Shown: positions 15,505 through 22,799 of the stretch, one piece after another
Numbering within the stretch: position 1 is the stretch's first letter
How the letters are laid out: every line of letters starts with the position of its first letter
Virus record (IMG/VR): IMGVR_UViG_3300024520_000216
Coordinates: 1 to 38,095 of that record
Reading direction: 5' to 3' (one strand)
DNA from: a virus
Length of the DNA: 38,095 bases
Position numbers and translations under genes: made by a program
The notes under the pieces: generated by a model
What the model was told of the DNA's origin: nothing
The model's input: the letters and a program-made list of their open reading frames with translations, nothing else
The model's database searches: none

Positions 15505-16031
15505 TAAAGTACCCGTCCAGTTATAAGTTGTGTTATATGGTCTTGAATAATGCTGGTCCAGCGTTCCCTTCTTCCATTAATTCCTGAATCTTTAGACCGG
15601 TCTCCTTTCCCGCCAGTAATAAAAACAAACTTTCTTTGGGGAATAGTATCTCTTGGTTTATCTGACTGATGATATTTTCCGTAAGGTATACTTGTTCCAA
15701 TAGTTAATTCTTTCCGGCCTATAAAATGCAAAGCATAGCGGGCAGTAGGACTTAAGGTAGAATCCGCTAAGTCCCCAGTCAGCTTTAAAATGGGATAAAC
15801 AAATCCAACATGTCTAAGCTTAAAAGCTTTTGTACGTGGCTTTAGATCTTCGTATAGGCCCTTAGACTTAAGCCCAAATAACTGCTTCTGACTTCTATAA
15901 AAATCTGAAGAAATTAATTTAAAAGGTATTCTAAAATCAGCAGTCTGTTTGCCAAGAGCATCTAGCTTCTTCTGAAATACTTCTGAATTTTCTATCGACC
16001 AATCAAAGGCCGATGATCTTTTCTTTACCAA
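15504..16031 (-). CDS. Phage virion morphogenesis protein (Mu G / Phage_tail_S-like), 175 aa
   Basis: Recognised by the central segment PILKLTGDLADSTLSP and SIPYGKYHQ with a following arginine-phenylalanine region (PQRKFVF), as in PF05069 proteins that finish the head-tail joint. The start is an unusual TTG at 16031 eight bases after AAAGGA, overlapping the end of the upstream gene by seven bases; no in-frame ATG lies near. It is part of the head-completion block with the genes on either side. Confidence 0.78.
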   Translation of the reverse strand: MVKKRSSAFDWSIENSEVFQKKLDALGKQTADFRIPFKLISSDFYRSQKQLFGLKSKGLYEDLKPRTKAFKLRHVGFVYPILKLTGDLADSTLSPTARYALHFIGRKELTIGTSIPYGKYHQSDKPRDTIPQRKFVFITGGKGDRSKDSGINGRRERWTSIIQDHITQLITGRVL

Positions 16032-16474
16032 TTATCTTGTCCTTTTTGAAATATAGTTCCAGAAGTAGAGGAAACTTTTATTTTATTTCTTTGCCGAGAA
16101 GTTCCTAAATAATCCTCGTTCGGAAGTTTCATTGTTGGCTCTGGCTGAATTCCTTTTGCAGTTCTTTTTGGGATGAGTTCATTTAATAAAGCATGCCCTC
16201 TTTTAGACCATTCAGGTTTTTTATCAGCTTCAGAATAATTATTTAAAATATCGTCAACGATTCCGGCAACAAGAAACTTTTCAATTTTACCTACAACTAA
16301 AAGAGCGCCAGCATCGGATAGTGGTAAAGTATAAAGGGTTGCAAGTTTCGCGTCAATCATTTCTGCTGTTTCATTTAAAAATTCTGTGATTTCAGAATCA
16401 ACAACCGCAGCTTCAGAATTATCCGCGAAATCTCTAAATAAACTTTTTACTTGTGCTATAGTTGTGTAACTCAT
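16025..16474 (-). CDS. DUF1320 / Mu gp36-like head-tail connector, 149 aa
   Basis: The N-terminal pattern SYTTIAQVKSLF, then EFLNETAEMIDAKLATLYTLPL is the DUF1320 signature of helical adaptor proteins that attach below the portal. The C-terminal 50 residues are polar and probably flexible. ATG 16474 sits in an ATGA overlap with the preceding membrane/coiled-coil gene, indicating coupled translation. Confidence 0.8.
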   Translation of the reverse strand: MSYTTIAQVKSLFRDFADNSEAAVVDSEITEFLNETAEMIDAKLATLYTLPLSDAGALLVVGKIEKFLVAGIVDDILNNYSEADKKPEWSKRGHALLNELIPKRTAKGIQPEPTMKLPNEDYLGTSRQRNKIKVSSTSGTIFQKGQDNW

Positions 16475-16701
16475 TTCAATACTTCCCTTTCTAAAATGTT
16501 TAATCTTTCAAAAATTTCTCGCTCGCTTCTTTCAAGATTTTCGATTCTTGCTTCTTTTGCATTTGATCTTTCAATCATTTTTGCAAGCTCAATTTTAACA
16601 GTATTTAAATCAATAGAAATACCTCGTAAAAAGAAGGCATTGATAGATAAGCCAAGAGTTATAAAAGAGCCGACAATCACAATCACAAGTTCCAGTTCCA
16701 T
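16471..16701 (-). CDS. Membrane-anchored coiled-coil protein, 76 aa
   Basis: One N-terminal membrane segment (about 4-26, LVIVIVGSFITLGLS) followed by a Glu/Arg/Leu-rich coiled coil (32-76, ERSNAKEARIENLERSEREI). The combination resembles small phage membrane proteins such as XhlA-like or holin-associated proteins, though their segment order is usually reversed. Embedding between a fibre-like gene and head-tail connector genes is odd for a lysis gene. Strong AAGGAA site. Function unknown. Confidence 0.7.
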   Translation of the reverse strand: MELELVIVIVGSFITLGLSINAFFLRGISIDLNTVKIELAKMIERSNAKEARIENLERSEREIFERLNILEREVLK

Positions 16702-16713
16702 ACGTATTCCTTA

Positions 16714-18582
16714 TTATCTTCCCGATATATTTAAGACCATGCCTTGACAATCAGCGTTGGCAGTGGCTTCTGTGTTTCTTATTTTAATTTCTAGTATGTC
16801 ATCTTGAATCATTGGTATAATTGATTGCAGCGTTATCGTTTGGGGTCTTCCGTTCTCTAGATAATTTACTGTAGCTAAGTCCTCCAAGGCTATTGTATTC
16901 TTGATTGGAACCAACTGGTAAACATCTCGTCCTGCCCCAACTTTTTCAAGATTTATAGAACACATTAGCCTTGCCGATATGTCCTTAGCTCCATAATATT
17001 TAAAACTGCAATCAACTCCGTTATACGTTGTTGATGCACTTGAGCTTGTTATTGTTTCTCCGACTGTAAAATATTCGGGATTGCCTGACCCATCAATTAC
17101 GTATTTTACATAAAGATAATTATTTCCTGTGTCTATAGATTGAATCCTTCCTGTAAATCCTGATGTTCCTCCTGTAATTATCTCATCAACGAGAAAGCTT
17201 GTAGCACTTGTTACTAAAATCCTGCTTGAAAATAATAAGTTTTCAGAAGTCTTAATAGTGTTATTAAAGTTTATTTTTTCCAAGACATTTATTGTGTTTA
17301 TCGTTGTTGTTATGTTTTGAAGTTGGTCGATAGTTGCTTGAATTGTTGGAGTATTGTCTGCTATTCCCTGATTGCCTTGTATATTATAAGTTTGAAGTTC
17401 ATTATAGCCAACGCTTGTTGGACCGAAAATGCCTCCAGTAGTAATCCCAGAAGTGATAAAAATATTTCCAGAGACATTTCCAAGAACTGTAGTACTATCT
17501 TCTTCAATAGTTGCGGCATATCCAGAAGTTCGTGGGTGCAGAATGTTTCCATTAAAATTAAATGCGTTGAATCCTGTAGGAATATATGAACCTGCTCCTC
17601 CTGTTTGTGCTGACCAATTATCGCTCCTTAAAGTAATCATTGTAGAAGGCTGATCGTTCCATAAAACCGATTTATTATTTAATGCTTCAAAAGATAGACC
17701 GTTTGAAACAGCAAATCCAGTATCCCAATTCGTTATAAGATTTCCATTGAAGTTAGCTGTTGCGAATCCTTCTGTAAAACCAATTCGACTTCCTAAACCA
17801 TTTCCACCCCCAACCATGTTGCACTGAGTGATTGCTAGTCTTTTATTTCTTCCCTGGAATGGGTCAACAGAAGGGTTAATTGTATAATCTATATTTGTCG
17901 CTTGAATCATTGTACCATTAGCACAAGAAATTCCTATCTTATCTAAAATAAAGTTTTGATTTAATGAAGTGAACATGTCACCTGATCCAGTATAAGTTAT
18001 TATATCTTTTTGTGGATCATAACCTCTTATGGCAGAATTGGAACCGAAAACTATTCTATCAGTTCCGATATTTGTTGATCCTAATAAAGTGTAAGTTGTA
18101 TCATCTGCAAGGGTTATCACCCCCACTATCGCTGCCGGCAAAGTATCACTTATCGAAGCATGTGTATGTAAAGCATCCGCATTAGATCCATCGGTCAGTG
18201 TGTCTAATTCTGCGCCTGTTGCTGAGGTGTCGTGACTTACTATAGTATGAGCTAGCGGAGTTCTTGATGCACTTGAGTCGTCCAGTGTAGCATCTGATAT
18301 TTTAGAATTCACTTGAGCTAATGTTGATGCGTTATGATCTGCTCCCGCGAAATCATGAACTTGATTATGGTGGTCATCAGCTGTCTGACCGGTTGTTGAA
18401 GCATGGGGCAAAGCACCGGTTGTTCCAATATTAAAAACATTTCCAGATGAATCTTTCCCTTTATAGATATGCTCTAAACCAACTTTTTCAATCCATTTAA
18501 AAATATAACCCGCGTCAGGATTTATTCCGGTAGGTTCCCCGGTTTTTAAGAATATTTCTTTTATTCCGTCTAATGCTGCCAT
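16714..18582 (-). CDS. Fibre/spike-like protein inside the head module, 622 aa
   Basis: The N-terminal 150 residues carry His/Asp/Asn-rich segments (DDHHNQVHDF, SNADALHTHASI) common in phage fibre shafts. The middle (about 180-400) is Asn/Gly/Thr-rich with short strands (FNFNGNIL, ATANFNGNLI), consistent with a right-handed beta-helix as in tailspikes. The last 200 residues look like a beta-rich cap. It is encoded between capsid-region genes and the connectors, far from the other fibre gene at 6297-7985, so it may be a head fibre or neck-attached spike. No catalytic residues identified. Confidence 0.65.
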   Translation of the reverse strand: MAALDGIKEIFLKTGEPTGINPDAGYIFKWIEKVGLEHIYKGKDSSGNVFNIGTTGALPHASTTGQTADDHHNQVHDFAGADHNASTLAQVNSKISDATLDDSSASRTPLAHTIVSHDTSATGAELDTLTDGSNADALHTHASISDTLPAAIVGVITLADDTTYTLLGSTNIGTDRIVFGSNSAIRGYDPQKDIITYTGSGDMFTSLNQNFILDKIGISCANGTMIQATNIDYTINPSVDPFQGRNKRLAITQCNMVGGGNGLGSRIGFTEGFATANFNGNLITNWDTGFAVSNGLSFEALNNKSVLWNDQPSTMITLRSDNWSAQTGGAGSYIPTGFNAFNFNGNILHPRTSGYAATIEEDSTTVLGNVSGNIFITSGITTGGIFGPTSVGYNELQTYNIQGNQGIADNTPTIQATIDQLQNITTTINTINVLEKINFNNTIKTSENLLFSSRILVTSATSFLVDEIITGGTSGFTGRIQSIDTGNNYLYVKYVIDGSGNPEYFTVGETITSSSASTTYNGVDCSFKYYGAKDISARLMCSINLEKVGAGRDVYQLVPIKNTIALEDLATVNYLENGRPQTITLQSIIPMIQDDILEIKIRNTEATANADCQGMVLNISGR

Positions 18583-18942
18583 TTACGCGTTTCCTTTTAT
18601 GAATCCAGAATGCTTTATATACCCTGACTGTTTTTCAAATTTTGATGTTAAAACTAAAGTATTCTTTTCAACTGCTGCAGTGGCATCTAATAAAATTTCG
18701 GTCCATCCCGCTTCTCTATTGTCTGTTGCCGCTGTCAATAACATGACCCATTTTCCAGCGCCTGTGCCTGCTGTTTTTTTATAGTATACACCGGAGCCAC
18801 TTCTATCATGATATACAGAACCCTGGTCCGCAGCATCTTGCTCGGTTGTCGGTGTTATTCCGCCCGCGCCTTGAATAAAACTAACACCGCTATCAGAATT
18901 TTCATCTGTAATCCGAAAAAGTTCCTCTATTTCAAAAGCCAT
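18583..18942 (-). CDS. Probable virion protein, 119 aa
   Basis: Unrecognised family. Gly/Ser/Thr-rich with VYHDRSGSGVYYKKTAG, similar in style to the N-terminal attachment parts of fibre proteins. It is immediately upstream of the large fibre-like gene, whose ribosome-binding site lies in its last codons, so the two probably act together as adaptor and fibre. Good GGGAGC site ahead of ATG 18942. Confidence 0.65.
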   Translation of the reverse strand: MAFEIEELFRITDENSDSGVSFIQGAGGITPTTEQDAADQGSVYHDRSGSGVYYKKTAGTGAGKWVMLLTAATDNREAGWTEILLDATAAVEKNTLVLTSKFEKQSGYIKHSGFIKGNA

Positions 18943-18958
18943 TTTCTGCTCCCGGTAT

Positions 18959-19300
18959 TTACGCGCCTTGTACTAGCCGCGCGTATTCTAAAGTTAAAAT
19001 AAAAGCTTCATTGTTTGTCGCCGTTAATAGCATGTTACCGCTAGAAATAGAAAAAACAAAAGATATACTTACATTACCTATCTTATTATAAACTGATTTT
19101 CTAATAGTTGATACATCGTTATGCGCTTTAATGTCTAGTGTTTTATTTTTAGTTTGCGCATCATTAAAAACTGAAGTCTTATAATCTACTGTATGAAAAG
19201 CAGTTAAAGCAATTGTATGAATTACTACAGAAGACGCGGCTGGTATTTGAAATCTTTTCTTTACCCACAACCCACCGCGTCCGGAATCAATTCGTGCCAT
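18959..19300 (-). CDS. Probable virion protein, 113 aa
   Basis: No family recognised. A beta-type sequence (SSVVIHTIALTAF, NVSISFVFSISSG) without cysteines or membrane helix, suited to a small structural subunit. It lies in a run of similar-size genes (18583-19702) between the capsid gene and the fibre-like gene. A GGAG site nine bases upstream of ATG 19300 supports the start. Confidence 0.65.
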   Translation of the reverse strand: MARIDSGRGGLWVKKRFQIPAASSVVIHTIALTAFHTVDYKTSVFNDAQTKNKTLDIKAHNDVSTIRKSVYNKIGNVSISFVFSISSGNMLLTATNNEAFILTLEYARLVQGA

Positions 19301-19702
19301 TTAACTAAGCTCCTCTACGGAAATAGTAAAAGTTCCAGATTTAGATTTAGCGTATATTGATACTTGCGAAATATCATAAATTCTTTCATCCCCTTCTAAA
19401 ACTTCTATTCCTTTATATCCTACTTCAGTATTATCTCCGTTAATCATAAAAGGCGAAGTCGCATCAATGCCGCCGGCTTTTGCTTGGACGGCTAAAGTAT
19501 TCCTTGTTAAAAAACCAGTACCCCTTAATTCTGTCCAGGTTGAATCATTAATAGATATTTCAGTTGCGATAACCGAGACATTGGCCCCAGTAATTGTTAT
19601 ATCGAAACTTTCTAAAAATACACGAAGCAAAGAAACAGGTTCGCCAGTATCAGGATCAATCTTTCCTGTCTTCCATGCGTCAAGTGCGTTTATTAAATCC
19701 AT
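19301..19702 (-). CDS. Probable virion protein, 133 aa
   Basis: Unrecognised. A beta-rich protein (FDITITGANVSVIATEISI, SQVSIYAKSKSGTFTISVEEL). Size, composition and place suggest it is related in role to the 113-residue neighbour downstream, perhaps as decoration or neck proteins. It abuts that gene without a gap. AAAGGA precedes ATG 19702. Confidence 0.65.
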   Translation of the reverse strand: MDLINALDAWKTGKIDPDTGEPVSLLRVFLESFDITITGANVSVIATEISINDSTWTELRGTGFLTRNTLAVQAKAGGIDATSPFMINGDNTEVGYKGIEVLEGDERIYDISQVSIYAKSKSGTFTISVEELS

Positions 19703-19710
19703 GCGGTCCT

Positions 19711-19938
19711 TTATTTATCTTCTTTTTTTACTTTCTTTTTTAATTTCTTTTTAACTTTTTTCTTTATTTCTTTTTTAACTTCTTCAGAGATAAACCAATG
19801 TTGGCAGCCAACAGTGCTTAACTCTTTTTGTTCATCTGCATTTAAATCAAATTCTTGAAAAACTGAAGTGATAACATGCTTCGACAAGTGCATTTTCCCA
19901 TGGGGATGTTTTCTTTTTAGTTTTATTTTTACTTTCAT
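19711..19938 (-). CDS. Lys-rich small protein, 75 aa
   Basis: Very basic, with KVKIKLKRKHPHGK near the start and a Lys/Glu tail made of repeated KKxVKKKxKK units over the last 24 residues. The middle (HLSKHVITSVFQEFDLNADEQKEL) is helical. It could bind DNA or the capsid interior or act as an assembly factor. It lies after the major capsid gene, behind a terminator that should lower its expression. Confidence 0.65.
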   Translation of the reverse strand: MKVKIKLKRKHPHGKMHLSKHVITSVFQEFDLNADEQKELSTVGCQHWFISEEVKKEIKKKVKKKLKKKVKKEDK

Positions 19939-19956
19939 TTTACTTCCTTAACTTTT

Positions 19957-19984
19957 AAAAAATCCCGGCCAATTAAGACCGGGA
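19957..19984 (-). terminator. Terminator directly after the major capsid gene
   Basis: On the minus strand TCCCGGTC pairs with GGCCGGGA around a 6-base loop (eight pairs, one G-U), followed by six T. It is a textbook intrinsic terminator eight bases after the capsid stop. It lies inside the late operon, so it should act as a partial terminator that gives capsid mRNA excess over downstream genes. Confidence 0.85.
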
Positions 19985-19991
19985 AAATTAA

Positions 19992-20897
19992 TTAAGCATT
20001 TGTTGTCTTAACACATTTTTGCCATAAGCCATATCCGAAAACTTCTCTAGAGTCAACGCCATAAGCGAAATTTTTTCTCATAAATCCGTTATCAGAACCA
20101 TCTTCTAAAGCAGAAAATTCTGGCGCTTGTCTAACCTGTCTAATAAACGGCTTGATACCTTCGTTCATATTGACTAGGTACCAGTCATTACCATCAGTAA
20201 GTCTACCAGAACTTACGATTGCAGAAAGTTTTCCTTTCATTGTATTAGATGAGTTTGAAATTTGAACACTTGTATTAAGTTCTTCAAAAAGGCTAGTCAT
20301 TCCTAAAGGACAAACTACACCAAGTTTTGGTGGGGACTCATCCATTGGCTCGCCAGTGTCGTCAAGGTATCCTCGCATTGCGGCTTCAGCAGTAATCAAA
20401 TCGGCCTTAAGTTGGGCAAGAGTAACTCCTGTTCCTGTTAAAAGATTTGATTGAGTTCCTGAATCGCCTTCTGTATGCGAAGCTGAAAAGAATGCTAATC
20501 CATCATAACAAAGATCGGTTGTTCCGGCAATAAGCGCATCAAAGAAAAGTTTTCTAGGGTGTTGCTTGGCTCTTACTGCTAAATCATTGATTCTAATTTT
20601 AACGTTACCAAGACGATCATCTTTAAGATCGTTTTTGTTAACAGATAAAGTTGCTTCATAATCTTTGTTAGTTAAAGAATAATCGAAATCATTTAATGCT
20701 TTCAATTGTCTCTCATCAGTCCATTCTTGCATTGACGGCGATTGACCTAACCAACCATATTCCTCGTCCCTACCGTCTGAATTCGTTTCTAAAATAAAAG
20801 GCATAATTTCTGAAGGATCTTCAGCTCCAGCGTACGCCTTTACGAAAGTTGCCCTTAGGCCTCTTTCTAAAGTTTTTTGTCCTACTACAGTACTCAT
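19992..20897 (-). CDS. Major capsid protein, Mu gpT-like, 301 aa
   Basis: Order (portal, protease/scaffold, decoration, this gene) and length match Mu-type major head subunits with an HK97 fold. Recognisable segments are LGQSPSMQEWTDERQLKAL (about 50-68), PRKLFFDALIAGTTDLCYDG (about 114-133) and the C-terminal FAYGVDSREVFGYGLW typical of gpT-like proteins. It assembles the shell around the scaffold encoded within the protease gene. The start follows AGGAG and the gene ends at a strong terminator. Confidence 0.92.
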   Translation of the reverse strand: MSTVVGQKTLERGLRATFVKAYAGAEDPSEIMPFILETNSDGRDEEYGWLGQSPSMQEWTDERQLKALNDFDYSLTNKDYEATLSVNKNDLKDDRLGNVKIRINDLAVRAKQHPRKLFFDALIAGTTDLCYDGLAFFSASHTEGDSGTQSNLLTGTGVTLAQLKADLITAEAAMRGYLDDTGEPMDESPPKLGVVCPLGMTSLFEELNTSVQISNSSNTMKGKLSAIVSSGRLTDGNDWYLVNMNEGIKPFIRQVRQAPEFSALEDGSDNGFMRKNFAYGVDSREVFGYGLWQKCVKTTNA

Positions 20898-20925
20898 TGT
20901 ATACTCCTGTTTTTAAATTTTTAGT

Positions 20926-21339
20926 TTAGTACGCGTATCCGTCAATTCTAACATACACCTCAGTCGCCGAAACGAATTTTGAAATAACTCCAACAGCAAC
21001 TTCATTAGCTCCTTGAACGGTCGACACTGTTTGATCGTCTGAAGCGTATACTACACTTCCAACGTCTGATTGCGATAGACCAGAACTAACCATAAGGAAT
21101 AGTCCAGATTTAATTGCTCTACAACTGATGTCTCCTGCAGAACCTCCAGAATTATCTTTCTTTTCAAAAGCTATACCTGCAAAAGATGCTCCGACTTCAG
21201 CAGACATCGGCGCTAAATATCCGGCAGCATTATGCTTCACTATAGCCCCTTTAAAAATTATGTCAGAACCGACGACTGGGCAGTCGATCAATTTACCTTC
21301 TTTTTCACCAATAAGTTTATTGGCTGTTAATGCTGTCAT
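20926..21339 (-). CDS. DUF2190-like capsid decoration protein, 137 aa
   Basis: A beta-rich small protein between protease/scaffold and capsid genes, the place of capsid cement or decoration proteins. Features such as GSDIIFKGAIVKHNAAGYL, AGIAFEKKDNSGG and the C-terminal strand fit DUF2190-type recombinant-decoration proteins that stabilise expanded heads. AAAGGAG precedes ATG 21339. Confidence is moderate because the family is recognised by pattern and position. Confidence 0.75.
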   Translation of the reverse strand: MTALTANKLIGEKEGKLIDCPVVGSDIIFKGAIVKHNAAGYLAPMSAEVGASFAGIAFEKKDNSGGSAGDISCRAIKSGLFLMVSSGLSQSDVGSVVYASDDQTVSTVQGANEVAVGVISKFVSATEVYVRIDGYAY

Positions 21340-21342
21340 CTA

Positions 21343-21753
21343 TTACTCCTTTGTGTTTGCTGCGATAAATTCTTCATCAGTTAAATCTAAACTTTTAGCT
21401 AATCTCTTTTCTTCAGCTGAAAGATTTACTGTTTTAGAATCTACGGTGTTGTTACTTCCGGAAGCTTCAACATTTACTTTCTCATTAAGAGCAAGAACTT
21501 CTAGCATTCCTTTACCTTCATTAAGTGCAACCAATTGAGCCGCAGAAATTTTATTCTCATCAAAAAGTTTTTGATTGAGAGCTTCTTTCTTTTTCTTTTC
21601 AACTTCGGCTTCTAATTCTTCAATCTTATTACTAAGATCAACATTTTTAGCTTCCGAAGCATCTAGCCTTGTTTGCACCGCTACAACTTTACCATTCAAC
21701 TCAAGCAATTTGCTTTCATGAACAGAAAGATCGATAGTGTTTTCTTTTGACAT
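21343..21753 (-). CDS. Nested scaffold protein from internal start, 136 aa
   Basis: In frame within the protease gene, ATG 21753 follows AGGAG with an eight-base spacer. The product would be the coiled-coil-rich C-terminus without the protease. In Mu the scaffold Z is made in just this way from within gene I, and lambda does the same with C and Nu3. The internal site and its position exactly between domains are visible; translation from it is inference. Confidence 0.65.
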   Translation of the reverse strand: MSKENTIDLSVHESKLLELNGKVVAVQTRLDASEAKNVDLSNKIEELEAEVEKKKKEALNQKLFDENKISAAQLVALNEGKGMLEVLALNEKVNVEASGSNNTVDSKTVNLSAEEKRLAKSLDLTDEEFIAANTKE

Positions 21754-22602
21754 TTCTTCTTCTCCTGTTTTGGTTTTGTTATTTAATTCAACAATAGCAT
21801 CCATTTTTAAAAATGGATAATTTGTTAACGCTCCTCCCAAAAGAGTCGGCCCGTGAGCTTCTTCAGTATGAGGATGAACATAATTAAATCTAAATTCTGG
21901 ACTGAAATACCGATACTCTTTTCCCGCTAAAGCGGTAGTACCTTTTGTGTTCCATACGACTTGCCCGTAAAGTGTTTGTTTATCAAAAGATAAAAACACA
22001 TCTTTAAACCAACCAAATGCCTCATTCTTCTGGTGGTCCTCATTCACGGCCAAATCAACTCCAACAATTTTTGATTCAAAATTATTCGCCATTGATTCTA
22101 AAACTTCTTCTGTTATATTTATTTCTCCATAAGACGGGTGATGCCCTTTTGCAACTCTCGCGATTTCTATTACAAAAGGAATACCTTCGCTAAGATTAAT
22201 TGTCTGGTTATCGCTAAAAAGTCTTGAGCATCCTAAGAGCTCTTCCCCTTTATCATTAAAGTTAATTAATGAATCGGACATTATAGGTGTTAAGTCTGCT
22301 GCATGGGCAGTGACTCCTCTTCTTATTTCTATTTCAATTTCGGTACTAATATCAATTTGAGAAGGAGAAACTAAAGACACAATAAAAAAAGAATCATCAC
22401 CAAAAATCTTTGGCTCATAAGAAATATACTTATCATTTAAATATTCTCTAACTTCTTTTTCATCTTTATAAACCTTTTTGTCAAAGCTCATTGTGTGGAT
22501 GATAGTTTTATCTCCAATGTTATTATCCTGAAGAAATTTTTCAGTGTCAACATCGGCCTCGAGAATATTTTGCTCTCTGATTAATGATTTTAAAAAACTC
22601 AT
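21343..22602 (-). CDS. Head maturation protease with C-terminal scaffold (Mu gpI-like), 419 aa
   Basis: Three parts. The N-terminus (1-130) may be an XkdF-like extension. A Mu I-type protease core covers about 140-280, with NEDHQ (H190) and GWF (197-199), then EYRYFSPEF and LLGGALTNYPFL, which closely match Mu-type head proteases. A coiled-coil scaffold (284-419, KIEELEAEVEKKKKEAL) follows. It should cleave head proteins during maturation. An internal ATG at 21753 with its own ribosome-binding site could produce the scaffold alone. Start ATG 22602 overlaps the previous stop (ATGA). Confidence 0.88.
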   Translation of the reverse strand: MSFLKSLIREQNILEADVDTEKFLQDNNIGDKTIIHTMSFDKKVYKDEKEVREYLNDKYISYEPKIFGDDSFFIVSLVSPSQIDISTEIEIEIRRGVTAHAADLTPIMSDSLINFNDKGEELLGCSRLFSDNQTINLSEGIPFVIEIARVAKGHHPSYGEINITEEVLESMANNFESKIVGVDLAVNEDHQKNEAFGWFKDVFLSFDKQTLYGQVVWNTKGTTALAGKEYRYFSPEFRFNYVHPHTEEAHGPTLLGGALTNYPFLKMDAIVELNNKTKTGEEEMSKENTIDLSVHESKLLELNGKVVAVQTRLDASEAKNVDLSNKIEELEAEVEKKKKEALNQKLFDENKISAAQLVALNEGKGMLEVLALNEKVNVEASGSNNTVDSKTVNLSAEEKRLAKSLDLTDEEFIAANTKE

Positions 22603-22799
22603 AATATTCCTTCATCGTCTTCAAATACATCGCCCATATATTTTTCGTTAAATGTTCGTATTACTAATCTTAATTTTCTTTGTGCTATTTGTTTTGCGAC
22701 AGCTTCAACATACCCTGGATCGCAATGAGCGGCAAAAGATTTATATATCGCAGTTGCCTCCTCTTTATAAGCTTCAATCATTTTTTGCGCGTCGTTCAT
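22599..22799 (-). CDS. Hypothetical protein between portal and protease, 66 aa
   Basis: Coupled by ATGA overlaps to the portal gene upstream and the protease gene downstream. A helical soluble sequence (MIEAYKEEATAIYKSFAAH, AKQIAQRKLRLVIRTF) with an acidic end. No family recognised; the strict coupling suggests a small head-assembly accessory. Confidence 0.75.
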   Translation of the reverse strand: MNDAQKMIEAYKEEATAIYKSFAAHCDPGYVEAVAKQIAQRKLRLVIRTFNEKYMGDVFEDDEGIL

